A stretch of 64,000 nt of DNA from Mucilaginibacter geliditolerans. Its GTDB lineage: Bacteria; Bacteroidota; Bacteroidia; Sphingobacteriales; Sphingobacteriaceae. The first letter of the stretch is position 1. Every line of letters begins with the position of its first letter. The stretch lies in the NCBI RefSeq assembly GCF_014200495.1, contig NZ_JACHBY010000004.1:186001-250000 (forward strand), read 5' to 3'. The position numbers and the translations under genes are program-made. Below the pieces are notes generated by a model, which was not told where the DNA came from, did no database searches, and saw only the letters and a list, made by a program, of their open reading frames with translations. Shown here one piece after another: positions 10,080-17,720 of this stretch.

Positions 10080-10499
10080 TTAGTCGCCGAAGTATTCAGC
10101 GGAGTTATTTTCAGTTTCGTATAACTTCACTGAATGCAGGAACACGCCGTTATAAGCCTCGATAGGGGCTTTCAGCTGGTTAAATATCTCAATACAAAGT
10201 AGCTCTGTTGAAGCCATTTTACCGGCCATAAATTCAACATCTTTATTGATGTTTTTATGGTCGAGCTTTTCGATCACGTAATCGTTAATGATAATTTTCA
10301 GCTCTTTAAGGTCGATCAAATAGCCTGTAGCATGGGTAACCTGGCCTTTTACTGTTACAAAAAGGTTATAGTTATGGCCATGCCAGTTAGGGTTGGCACA
10401 TTTGCCAAACACCTCATTGTTTTTCTCTGCGCTCCATTCCTCACGATACATTCTATGAGCGGCATTAAAATGCTCTTTGCGCGTAATATATATCATCAT
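10080..10499 (-). CDS. 6-pyruvoyltetrahydropterin synthase / QueD family enzyme
   Basis: Family members act on dihydroneopterin triphosphate to make 6-carboxy- or 6-pyruvoyl-tetrahydropterin. I chose the ATG at 10497-10499, giving MMIYITRKEHFNAAHR, because the longer frame adds 12 residues with no family match. Zinc ligands are His15 (NAAHR) and His40 and His42 (NWHGHNY), and the catalytic cysteine is Cys34 in GKCANPNWHGH. Pairing with folE fits preQ0 (queuosine) synthesis. The CANPNWHGHNY segment also resembles the animal-type PTPS signature, so QueD versus PTPS is not settled. Confidence 0.88.
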   Translation of the reverse strand: MMIYITRKEHFNAAHRMYREEWSAEKNNEVFGKCANPNWHGHNYNLFVTVKGQVTHATGYLIDLKELKIIINDYVIEKLDHKNINKDVEFMAGKMASTELLCIEIFNQLKAPIEAYNGVFLHSVKLYETENNSAEYFGD

Positions 10500-10513
10500 A
10501 ATATTTGTGGGTG

Positions 10514-10521
10514 CAAATATA
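10514..10521 (-). promoter_or_regulatory. Bacteroidota-type -7 box upstream of the PTPS/QueD-folE pair
   Basis: On the minus strand this reads TATATTTG, matching TAnnTTTG, and lies 14 bases before the chosen start codon. It supports the shorter start for the PTPS/QueD gene, because the longer frame would begin upstream of this box. No clear -33 element is seen at 18-20 bases. Confidence 0.5.
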
Positions 10522-10575
10522 CAAAACAAAAACAAGGCATATGTTTTATCTTAGCAAGCAAAAAATAAATTGACA

Positions 10576-11244
10576 ATGCGCGTATTGATTGTAGCGGCCA
10601 CGGAGTTTGAAGTTGAAGGGGTGATTTCGGATTTCGGATTTTCGATTTCGGATTTTGATAACTCATTATATAAAACACACAACACACAACACGCGACTCA
10701 CAACACAATACTGATTACCGGTGCAGGCATGGTGGCAACCGCGTTTGCAATGGGGAAGCACTTGGCGGAGCACAAATATGACCTGGCCATAAACTTAGGC
10801 ATCTGCGGCAGTTTTGATAAGGATATTGCTTTGGGCGATGTTTTAGAAATTGTTGAGGATGATCTGGCAGAGCTGGGCGCTGAGGATGATGAAGATTTTA
10901 TCACTATCGATAAATTGGGTTTTGGAGAAAGCAGCTTTAGGGCCACGTATCAGCTGCCTGAAAAATTCAGCCTGAAAAAGGTGAATGCCGTTACCGTAAA
11001 CACCGTGCATGGCAATGATGGATCCATCAAAAAACTAAGCGGCCGCATGAATGCCCAGCTGGAAAGTATGGAAGGCGCAGCTTTCTTTTATGCCTGCAGA
11101 GAGGCGGGTATACCAAGTTTGCAGATCAGGGCAGTGTCAAATTACGTGGAAAAACGCAATCGCGATGCATGGCAGATAGGGTTAGCAATTAAAAATCTGA
11201 ATACATTTGCTCTCGAGTTGGTTGATTGGTTGATTAGTGAATAG
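10576..11244 (+). CDS. mqnB: Futalosine hydrolase
   Basis: MqnB removes the base from futalosine in the alternative menaquinone pathway. The start at ATG 10576 (MRVLIVAATEFE) is chosen over a TTG two codons earlier. Family features are the VAATEFE start, TGAGMVATAFAMG, the INLGICGSF segment, and the MEGAAFFYACREAGIP active-site region of nucleoside phosphorylase-like hydrolases. Residues 16-44 look foreign: they read as iterated words (SDFGFSISDF, then THNTQHATHNT) encoded by a repeat element that sits in frame. The last residues VDWLISE and the stop codon are also encoded by a repeat arm. mqnD follows 62 bases downstream. Confidence 0.9.
   Translation: MRVLIVAATEFEVEGVISDFGFSISDFDNSLYKTHNTQHATHNTILITGAGMVATAFAMGKHLAEHKYDLAINLGICGSFDKDIALGDVLEIVEDDLAELGAEDDEDFITIDKLGFGESSFRATYQLPEKFSLKKVNAVTVNTVHGNDGSIKKLSGRMNAQLESMEGAAFFYACREAGIPSLQIRAVSNYVEKRNRDAWQIGLAIKNLNTFALELVDWLISE
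10621..10707. repeat. Iterated-word insertion inside mqnB
   Basis: About 87 bases consist of the words GATTTCGGATTTCGGATTTT (10622-10641 and on) followed by repeats of AACACACAACAC. The block is a multiple of three and keeps the mqnB frame open. The two halves are not complementary, unlike the copy in mqnD at 11561-11640, but the GATTTCGG word is the same in both genes. Confidence 0.75.
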
Positions 11245-11300
11245 TTAAGTGGTTTTGCCAACTATTCACCACTCACTGCTCACCACTCACTAATAACAAT
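11224..11300. repeat. Iterated-word palindrome (TTGATTGG / TGATTAG) across the mqnB stop codon
   Basis: The left arm (from 11222) is GATTGGTTGATTAGTGAATAGTT and so encodes the C-terminus of MqnB and its stop codon. The right arm, AACTATTCACCACTCAC plus CACCACTCACTAATAA, ends six bases before the mqnD start codon. The element therefore fills the mqnB-mqnD gap. Confidence 0.8.
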
Positions 11301-11306
11301 TACGCT

Positions 11307-12179
11307 ATGAAACTATCCCTCGGCTTTTCGCCTTGCCCTAATGATACCTTTATTTTTGACGCTTTAATTCACCATAAAATTGATACCGAAGGTTTAGAAT
11401 TTGAGGTGTTTTATAATGATGTGGAAACGCTTAATCAAAAAGCATTTCGTGGCGAGTTGGATATTACCAAACTGAGCTACCATGCCTTTGCCTATATAGC
11501 CGACAAATATGTATTGCTGGATGCAGGCAGTGCGCTTGGCTTTGGCGTTGGACCGATGTTGATTTCGGATTTCGAAATTTCGATTTCGGATTTACAAAAG
11601 AACCAAATCCGAGATCGTACATCAGAAATCCGAAATCCTTTGATCGGAATCCCCGGCAAATACACTACCGCTAACTTCTTATTAGGATTGGCGTTTCCGG
11701 AGGCTACCAATAAGCAGGAACTAGTTTTCTCGGATATTGAAGATGCCGTGCTGGAAGGCCGGGTTGATGTGGGCCTCATTATCCATGAAAACCGCTTTAC
11801 TTACCAGGATAAAGGATTGAAAAAGATAATAGACCTTGGCGATTACTGGGAAAAACAAACCGGCTGCGCCATCCCGCTTGGGGGTATTGTGGCTAACCGT
11901 AATTTACCTGAAGCTGTGCAGCATAAAATAAACCGGGTGCTGCGTAAATCGGTGGAGTTTGCATTTGCTAACCCAAAATCGGGCTTAGAGTTTATCCGCT
12001 CCCACGCGCAGGAAATGAGCGAGGAGGTGATGTATAAACATATTGATCTGTATGTAAATAAATACTCGCTTGATCTGGGTGAAGAAGGTAAAAAAGCGAT
12101 AAAATTATTGTTTGATACCGCCTTGGAGAAAGGGATTATACCGGAGATAAAAGAGGGGATATTTTTGACGGGGTATTGA
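11307..12179 (+). CDS. mqnD: 1,4-dihydroxy-6-naphthoate synthase
   Basis: MqnD makes 1,4-dihydroxy-6-naphthoate from cyclic de-hypoxanthine futalosine in the futalosine menaquinone pathway. The 290-residue product opens with the family motif LGFSPCPNDTFIFDALIH and has the solute-binding-protein-like fold signatures KLSYHAFAYI, GKYTTANFLL and GLIIHENRFTY. Residues 86-111, between GFGVGPML and IGIPGKYTT, are an apparent in-frame insertion made from GATTTCGG words. It sits in the loop between two conserved blocks, so the enzyme may still fold. The gene is co-directional with mqnB and probably in one operon. Confidence 0.92.
   Translation: MKLSLGFSPCPNDTFIFDALIHHKIDTEGLEFEVFYNDVETLNQKAFRGELDITKLSYHAFAYIADKYVLLDAGSALGFGVGPMLISDFEISISDLQKNQIRDRTSEIRNPLIGIPGKYTTANFLLGLAFPEATNKQELVFSDIEDAVLEGRVDVGLIIHENRFTYQDKGLKKIIDLGDYWEKQTGCAIPLGGIVANRNLPEAVQHKINRVLRKSVEFAFANPKSGLEFIRSHAQEMSEEVMYKHIDLYVNKYSLDLGEEGKKAIKLLFDTALEKGIIPEIKEGIFLTGY
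11561..11640. repeat. Iterated-word palindrome inside mqnD
   Basis: The left arm (11561-11594) is made of GATTTCGGATTTCGAAATTT and GATTTCGGATTT. The right arm (11604-11640) is the near complement, AAATCCGAGATC and CAGAAATCCGAAATC. The block is read in frame as about 26 residues (ISDFEISISDL...SEIRNP) and uses the same word, in the same reading frame (ISDF, SISD), as the insertion in mqnB. Confidence 0.82.
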
Positions 12180-12184
12180 TAATA

Positions 12185-14458
12185 TTATTTTATTGGTATT
12201 TGAATTAAACTATCTCCAAACCATTTTATTTGCAAAGGGCTGCCAGCATCCCTGATGGATTCAGTTGCCACATCCCTGCCTGTCCCATAATTGATCTCTG
12301 TATTTGGTGTATTGAGCACACCTAGTTGCACTATCAGTTTGCTGCCTTTTACTATCTTTTTACTGGTAAAAGCTCCCGTAATAGGTATTAATTCTTTTGC
12401 ACCGGGTTTTAATAGTTTTCTTTGGCGGCTGCCTTTTGAATAACTGGCCCTTTGAATAGCAGAGGATAATAAAAAACATTTACCATCGGGCTGTTGTACA
12501 GTTAAGGCGATAACAACATCCATATCTTTTTTATTAATTGAAGTGACCAATTGTGCTGTAAATGAACCGGCAATAGTAATATCTTTTGTGAGAATATCAG
12601 ACACAAACGTAATACCGCCCTCTGTATCCAGCGAATCACTCAGTAAATTATAGGTATCTGATAATTTGATCTCTGTACGATGAGAAAGATCTATTTGCTG
12701 ATCTATATTTTTTTCTGTTTTCTGCAAGGCAAGCTTATAATATTTCCCTTCATTAGTACCCGAAAGATAAAAATTTATAAATCCGTTATTAACTTTTTGA
12801 AGTGAGGCCGCATGGCCCCATTCATTAGTCCCCATTATCTGATAATTTACTGTGTCTTTTAATAAATCAGGTTTTGCACCGCCTTTCAACGTAAAATCAA
12901 ACCACTGAAAAACTAATTTATTAATATCAACTTTCGCCACCTCATCAATACTATATCCATTTACAACTGCCGAAGGACTTCCCTGTGTGCCCCCATGATC
13001 ATACGGACCAATAACCAGGTAATGATTTGCTGAAGGATTCCAGCGATGATGTTCTTTGTAATAATATAATGCCCCCTCCTGTTCGGGATCAAAATATCCG
13101 GTTATGGTTAAAACAGGGATATTTATTTTACTGAACTCCTGCTGGTATGGAATCATTTTTTGCCAGTATTTATCATAAGACGGGTGCTTTAACCACCGCT
13201 GAAAAATAATATTGGGCCGCCCATCAATACTATCAAGGCTATTAAATGCCTTTCCGCTTTTATACCATTTATTAAATGAAGTATCCCAATGCGCAATATT
13301 CAGGAATTCTGTCCAATCACTCAATCTGTTATTGGTTACTGTATGTATCCAGCGCAATGCATAAGTTGAATAAATTCCGTTGTGCATTGGAAAATCTATA
13401 CCGGGCGCTGCTGCTGCCTGCGGAACAATTGTTTTTAATGCCGGATGCATTTTTTTTGTCGCGGCCCATTGGCTAAAACCAAGATAACTACCTCCAAACA
13501 TTCCTACCTTTCCATTACACCAGCTTTGTTTGCTTATCCAGTCTATGGCATCATAAGTATCTTCAGCATCATGTTCCCATGGTTCTATTGAAGCATCAGA
13601 AACATATTTGCCGCGAGTATTTAATATTATACCTACATATCCATGGCTCACAATTTCTTTAGCCGTATTTATTTCTTCTGTATTGGCATAAATATTACTC
13701 ATCATCACCACTGGTTGTGGTCCTGTGATTTTTCTGTCGCGTACAATTACCGCAGCTAATTTCACACCATCGCGCATGGTAATCAGGGTACTATCCTGTA
13801 TAATGAAGTTTGAATTGTCAAATTTAAATACAATCTTTTTACCTTCAGATAAAAAGGGGTTATAAACTATGTGTTGTAAATAGGCCTGGGCAAACATGAT
13901 GGCCGAATCCAAATACAAACTATCACTTTGCCTTAACTGTACCTTAGTTAATGCTTGCTGCCATTCAGATTCTATTGCAGCCGGTGTGTGTGAATACGGT
14001 TCTATAGCATAGGCTAATGCCTGTCCCTTTAAGTTTTCAAGTACAATAGGTAGTGACCACTTAAAAATATCCAGATCGGACCGGGGATCACCAGCCTCAC
14101 GCATCAATTTGATATGATTATACGTTTGATAAATATCAAGGTATCCTAAAATATCCTCTTTTGGTAAATTGCTTTCTTTACTAGTAGCTGATCTTAAACT
14201 GTCTACGCTTTGGTTACTTTCACTATACTTACCAGCTATTGCCTGCACTGCGAATAAACAGCCGTAGTATTCAGCATCTCTTTTTTCTTGAATTGTTGTG
14301 TTAAGATTGTTGATAATTTGCCGGGCTATTACAGGCATATAATTTTTTAACGCTATGCTATCAGCTAGTATTTTTTTAGGTAAATATATTTGTTGGCTAT
14401 TGGCATTAAAAAAAATGAATAACAATAATATAAGAATTGTTGCTGATTTGCGCTTCAT
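12185..14458 (-). CDS. Secreted CocE/NonD-type hydrolase (peptidase S15 family)
   Basis: The 757-residue product has a signal peptide (MKRKSATILILLLFIFFNANS, cut near QQ), then a helical region, an alpha/beta-hydrolase domain and a C-terminal beta-sandwich domain like X-Pro dipeptidyl-peptidases and cocaine esterase. The nucleophile elbow is GGSYLGFSQW, and TGYFDPEQEGALY and GPYDHGGTQG should hold the acid and the histidine. Substrates of such enzymes are acyl peptides or esters; the specific one is not readable. Base composition is visibly more AT-rich than in neighbours, it is convergent with mqnD with only 5 bases between, and an AT-rich gap lies upstream, so recent acquisition is possible. 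Confidence 0.88.
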   Translation of the reverse strand: MKRKSATILILLLFIFFNANSQQIYLPKKILADSIALKNYMPVIARQIINNLNTTIQEKRDAEYYGCLFAVQAIAGKYSESNQSVDSLRSATSKESNLPKEDILGYLDIYQTYNHIKLMREAGDPRSDLDIFKWSLPIVLENLKGQALAYAIEPYSHTPAAIESEWQQALTKVQLRQSDSLYLDSAIMFAQAYLQHIVYNPFLSEGKKIVFKFDNSNFIIQDSTLITMRDGVKLAAVIVRDRKITGPQPVVMMSNIYANTEEINTAKEIVSHGYVGIILNTRGKYVSDASIEPWEHDAEDTYDAIDWISKQSWCNGKVGMFGGSYLGFSQWAATKKMHPALKTIVPQAAAAPGIDFPMHNGIYSTYALRWIHTVTNNRLSDWTEFLNIAHWDTSFNKWYKSGKAFNSLDSIDGRPNIIFQRWLKHPSYDKYWQKMIPYQQEFSKINIPVLTITGYFDPEQEGALYYYKEHHRWNPSANHYLVIGPYDHGGTQGSPSAVVNGYSIDEVAKVDINKLVFQWFDFTLKGGAKPDLLKDTVNYQIMGTNEWGHAASLQKVNNGFINFYLSGTNEGKYYKLALQKTEKNIDQQIDLSHRTEIKLSDTYNLLSDSLDTEGGITFVSDILTKDITIAGSFTAQLVTSINKKDMDVVIALTVQQPDGKCFLLSSAIQRASYSKGSRQRKLLKPGAKELIPITGAFTSKKIVKGSKLIVQLGVLNTPNTEINYGTGRDVATESIRDAGSPLQIKWFGDSLIQIPIK

Positions 14459-14809
14459 GATAGGTTTATCTAATGCCGTATTAATATGCTAATATAGCAT
14501 AAAGCTCAAAACGTTAAATTATAATATCTTTTTATACATATGGTAAATCCTTTCATCTTTAAAGATTCAATCGTTTAGTTCTATTGAGGTAGTAAACAGG
14601 TTATTATTACTCTGCTAAATACAGTTAAATCAACCAAACAGTTTAAGGGATCAGCAAGCAATTAAACCTAGTATTTTATTGTAATTGATTGATAAAGCTA
14701 ATAATCAGCAGATAAATGACAATTTAAGTGCTAAGTTATGTGAAGTTTATAAAAAAAAATGTTTTATCTTTTTGATAATGAGGTTGTTATAATACGCAAC
14801 TGTGCCAAT
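14459..14809. other. AT-rich gap upstream of the CocE-type hydrolase
   Basis: About 350 bases of low-GC sequence with no convincing reading frame on either strand. It should contain the promoter of the hydrolase gene (minus strand), but I see no clear TAnnTTTG box. No repeat family of this window is present until the hairpin at 14810. Confidence 0.45.
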
Positions 14810-14852
14810 GTGTGCCACCTGTTCCACTGGTTTCACCTGTTCCGTGGCACAC
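14810..14852. repeat. Hairpin immediately after hflX
   Basis: GTGTGCCAC (14810-14818) pairs perfectly with GTGGCACAC (14844-14852). The 25-base loop overlaps a direct repeat of CACCTGTTCC (14816-14825 and 14835-14844). It starts 3 bases beyond the hflX stop codon. There is no T run after it on the minus strand, so a standard intrinsic terminator is doubtful. Confidence 0.6.
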
Positions 14853-14855
14853 CTA

Positions 14856-16040
14856 TCAGTACAGCAACTGATCATAAGGATACCTAGCCGCATGTATCTC
14901 TACCACCTTATCATATAACATCTTCCTGAACTCGTCGATATTCTCTTTCTTCGTTGCAGATATGAAGATAGCCGGGCTGTTGTTCTTGGCCATCCAACTG
15001 TGTTTGAAGTCGTCGAGTGTTAACGGCTCAACCTCTTCGCCTGCATGGTTCTGCACCGGCTGGTAAGCATCTATCTTATTGAATACGGTGATGGTTGGCT
15101 TGTCGATCACACCAAGGTCCTTCAGCGTTTCGTTTACGGTTCTTATCTGGTCCTCAAAATTGGGATGTGATACATCCACAACATGTACCAAAATATCCGC
15201 TTCGCGCACTTCATCCAGGGTCGACTTAAAGCACTCTACCAAATGGTGAGGCAATTTGCGGATGAAGCCTACAGTATCCGATAACAGGAACGGCACATTC
15301 TCGATCACTACCTTTCTAACCGTAGTATCCAGCGTAGCGAACAGTTTGTTCTCGGCAAATACCTCCGATTTGGAGATCATGTTCATGATGGTTGATTTAC
15401 CTACGTTGGTATAACCCACCAATGCCACACGTATCATAGCCACTCGGTTTTTGCGCTGTGTTTCGTTCTGGCGGTCAATTTGCCTTAACTTTTCCTTTAA
15501 CAGCGAGATCTTGTTCAGGATCAAACGGCGGTCAGTTTCAATCTGCGACTCACCTGGTCCGCGCATACCGATACCACCTTTTTGGCGCTCCAAGTGGGTC
15601 CATAAACGGGTAAGGCGTGGCAGTAAATATTGTAGCTGCGCCAGCTCAACCTGGCTTTTAGCCTGCGCTGTTTGGGCGCGACCGGCAAATATATCCAGTA
15701 TCAGGTTATTACGGTCAAGTATCTTAACCTGTAGTTCGTTCTCTATATTGCGCAGTTGCGATGGGGTAAGCTCATCGTCAAAAACTACGATATCAATTTC
15801 TTCTTCGGTAACAAAGGCCTTAATATCCTCCAAACGGCCCGAGCCTACAAAGGTAGCACGATCAGGGCGTTGCAGTTTTTGGGTAAAAGTTTTGACAGTC
15901 TCCGCCCCGGCAGTCTCTACCAGAAACTGTAGTTCTTCTAAATACTCTTTGGTCTGCTCATCGGTTTGATGCGGTGTAATTACGCCAACCAGTACAGCCC
16001 TTTCCTGCTTCACAGCAGTATCATAAAATTTTTGCTTCAT
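14856..16040 (-). CDS. hflX: GTPase HflX
   Basis: HflX is a ribosome-associated GTPase that splits stalled ribosomes under stress. The 394-residue product has the N-terminal HflX domain (VGSGRLEDIKAFV, FDDELTPSQLRNIE), the glycine-rich linker GGIGMRGPGESQIETDRR near residues 150-168, then the G domain. G1 is GYTNVGKST, G3 is DTVGFIRKLP and G4 is NKID. Length is normal. It is on the same strand as trpC but separated from it by 214 bases holding a palindromic element, so it is probably a separate transcript. Confidence 0.96.
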   Translation of the reverse strand: MKQKFYDTAVKQERAVLVGVITPHQTDEQTKEYLEELQFLVETAGAETVKTFTQKLQRPDRATFVGSGRLEDIKAFVTEEEIDIVVFDDELTPSQLRNIENELQVKILDRNNLILDIFAGRAQTAQAKSQVELAQLQYLLPRLTRLWTHLERQKGGIGMRGPGESQIETDRRLILNKISLLKEKLRQIDRQNETQRKNRVAMIRVALVGYTNVGKSTIMNMISKSEVFAENKLFATLDTTVRKVVIENVPFLLSDTVGFIRKLPHHLVECFKSTLDEVREADILVHVVDVSHPNFEDQIRTVNETLKDLGVIDKPTITVFNKIDAYQPVQNHAGEEVEPLTLDDFKHSWMAKNNSPAIFISATKKENIDEFRKMLYDKVVEIHAARYPYDQLLY

Positions 16041-16150
16041 TAAGTATTGTATATCAAATCAATTGCCAAGTTAATAAAATCTGCCCATGTGTCGGTTTCG
16101 GTAGATTACGAGTGACAAAAACGGCAAATATCTTATAGCTATTTATATAA

Positions 16151-16239
16151 AAGCGTCATTGCTGAGGAACGAAGCAATCCCAAACTATACAGAGCGGCTC
16201 TGCTAATCGGGGATTGCTTCGTTCCTCGCAATGACGCTT
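16151..16239. repeat. GTCATTGC hairpin (family with AACTATACAGAGC loop), copy 1
   Basis: The left arm AAGCGTCATTGCTGAGGAAC plus GAAGCAATCCC (16151-16181) pairs with a right arm ending CCTCGCAATGACGCTT (16239), with a single mismatch region. The loop begins CAAACTATACAGAGC. The same loop start is found in the copy at 33831-33927. It lies between hflX and trpC. Confidence 0.85.
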
Positions 16240-16254
16240 GGTGAAAGGGGATGT

Positions 16255-17037
16255 TTACAACTCCTTCACAAACTCCATCATTGCCAACCCTGGATCAGCC
16301 TGTTTCATAAAGTTCTCACCTATCAGGAAGCCGTTAAAGCCAGCTTTTTTCAACTCCTTAATAGTTTGTGGGTTGCTGATAGCGCTTTCCGAGATCTTTA
16401 AAAACTCAGCGGGGATATGCTCCGCCAGTTTGTATGATGTTTCTACCGATACGGTAAAATCAGCCAGGTTTCGGTTGTTTACACCGATAGCGTCCAGGTT
16501 TGGGTTGATACTGCGTTCAAGTTCCTCTAAATTATGCACTTCAAGCAATACATTTAAGCCAAGACTTTTTGCCAGCGATGCCAGTTGATCTATCTCAGCA
16601 GGGGTAAGGATGGCGGCTATCAGTAATATAATATCCGCGCCTAAAGCTTTGGCCTCAATTATTTGATAAGGGTCTATCATAAAATCCTTGCGCAAAACGG
16701 GGATGGTATTCACCTGCCGGGCTTTTATCAGGTCGGCTTTTTTACCCATAAAGAATTGTCTGTCGGTTAATACCGATAAAGCTGACGCGCCGGCGGCATC
16801 ATAACCATTGGTTACCTGCTTTACCGTCACTTTATCATTGATAATTCCCTTTGATGGCGATTTCCGCTTGAATTCAGCTATAATGCCCGTACGATCAGGA
16901 TGCAATAAAAACTCCCTGAACGAATAGGTTTCCCGCTGAAAAAGGTCTGATTCCTCCAGTTTGGTATAAGAAACCCGCTTTTTAGCCGATTCAACCTCCT
17001 TGCGTTTGTTGAGTACTATTTTATCTAAGATATTCAT
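16255..17037 (-). CDS. trpC: Indole-3-glycerol-phosphate synthase
   Basis: TrpC closes the indole ring of indole-3-glycerol phosphate from carboxyphenylaminodeoxyribulose phosphate. The 260-residue TIM barrel has the family motifs GIIAEFKRKSPSKG (catalytic Lys), the VLRKDFMIDPYQIIEA strand, the LEVHNLEELERS segment, IGVNNRNL and SESAISNPQ. Its ATG overlaps the trpG stop by four bases (17034-17037), so translation is coupled. In many Bacteroidota trpD lies between trpG and trpC; here it does not. Confidence 0.97.
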   Translation of the reverse strand: MNILDKIVLNKRKEVESAKKRVSYTKLEESDLFQRETYSFREFLLHPDRTGIIAEFKRKSPSKGIINDKVTVKQVTNGYDAAGASALSVLTDRQFFMGKKADLIKARQVNTIPVLRKDFMIDPYQIIEAKALGADIILLIAAILTPAEIDQLASLAKSLGLNVLLEVHNLEELERSINPNLDAIGVNNRNLADFTVSVETSYKLAEHIPAEFLKISESAISNPQTIKELKKAGFNGFLIGENFMKQADPGLAMMEFVKEL

Positions 17038-17651
17038 GCGCCGATCCAGTTTTTCATCATTTCCTTACCATACTCAGTTAATATCGATTCCGGGTGAAAT
17101 TGTACACCACGTACATCATATAGCTTATGCCTTAATGCCATAACGGAGTTGTCTTCCTCATCAATGGCAGTTACAGTTAGCACATCAGGTACAGCCTTTT
17201 CATCAACTACCCATGAATGGTATCTACCCACTTTAAAGCTCTGCGGTAAACCCAGGAATAGCTGCTCTTTTTCATCTGTTACCTTAATGGGTGTTGCTAT
17301 GCCGTGCATGGGCTGACTTAAGTTATACAATTTACCGCCAAACACCTCGGCAATGGCTTGCTGACCAAGGCACACGCCAAAAATGCTTTTGCTTGGCGAA
17401 TATTTCTCGATTACATCCAGCAATAAGCCAGCCTCTGACGGTATGCCCGGGCCCGGCGACAGGATGATCTTATCAAAAGCATCCACATCCTCAATATTAA
17501 ACTGATCGTTCCTCCAAACGGTGCATTGCAGGCCAATTTCATTAACCAAATGCACCAAATTGTAGGTGAAGGAATCGTAGTTATCTATTATTAATATGCC
17601 CCCCGACCCCCTGAAGGGGGAGGAAGTATTTATATTTTTATCAGTTGTCAT
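17034..17651 (-). CDS. trpG: Anthranilate synthase, glutamine amidotransferase component
   Basis: TrpG hydrolyses glutamine and passes ammonia to TrpE. The 205-residue product has the class I triad: Cys in FGVCLGQQAIAE, and His and Glu in GVQFHPESILTEYG, plus the SPGPGIP oxyanion loop. The family normally starts at MILIIDNYDSF. Here 18 residues precede ILIIDNYDSF, and about ten of them (TSSPFRGSGG) are encoded by one arm of a palindromic element, so the N-terminus appears to have been rebuilt by that insertion. The only in-frame ATG is at 17649-17651, inside the element. Confidence 0.95.
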   Translation of the reverse strand: MTTDKNINTSSPFRGSGGILIIDNYDSFTYNLVHLVNEIGLQCTVWRNDQFNIEDVDAFDKIILSPGPGIPSEAGLLLDVIEKYSPSKSIFGVCLGQQAIAEVFGGKLYNLSQPMHGIATPIKVTDEKEQLFLGLPQSFKVGRYHSWVVDEKAVPDVLTVTAIDEEDNSVMALRHKLYDVRGVQFHPESILTEYGKEMMKNWIGA

Positions 17652-17720
17652 ATCTCTTTTTACAAACTATATCTTATTTAAATTGCCACGTTCGTTCCCC
17701 CTTCAGGGGGTTAGGGGGCT
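17598..17720. repeat. Palindromic element with CCCCCTTCAGGGGG core arms, spanning the trpE-trpG junction
   Basis: The left arm GCCCCCCGACCCCCTGAAGG (17598-17617 and on to 17624) is matched by a right arm ending CCCCCTTCAGGGGGTTAGGG (about 17697-17720). Each arm also holds its own short palindrome CCCCCTTCAGGGGG. The roughly 70-base middle is AT-rich and carries the trpG start codon. The right arm abuts the trpE stop codon at 17720-17722. Confidence 0.82.

Noticed and set aside
12185..14458. Genomic island with integrase
   Set aside because: Only one gene has unusual composition. No tRNA target, integrase or direct repeats are seen at its borders.
16151..16239. GTCAT hairpins as ordinary intrinsic terminators
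   Set aside because: Stems are far longer than needed, no T run follows in most cases, and the same sequences recur at unrelated places including convergent and tandem gaps. They may stop transcription incidentally, but this does not explain the sequence conservation.
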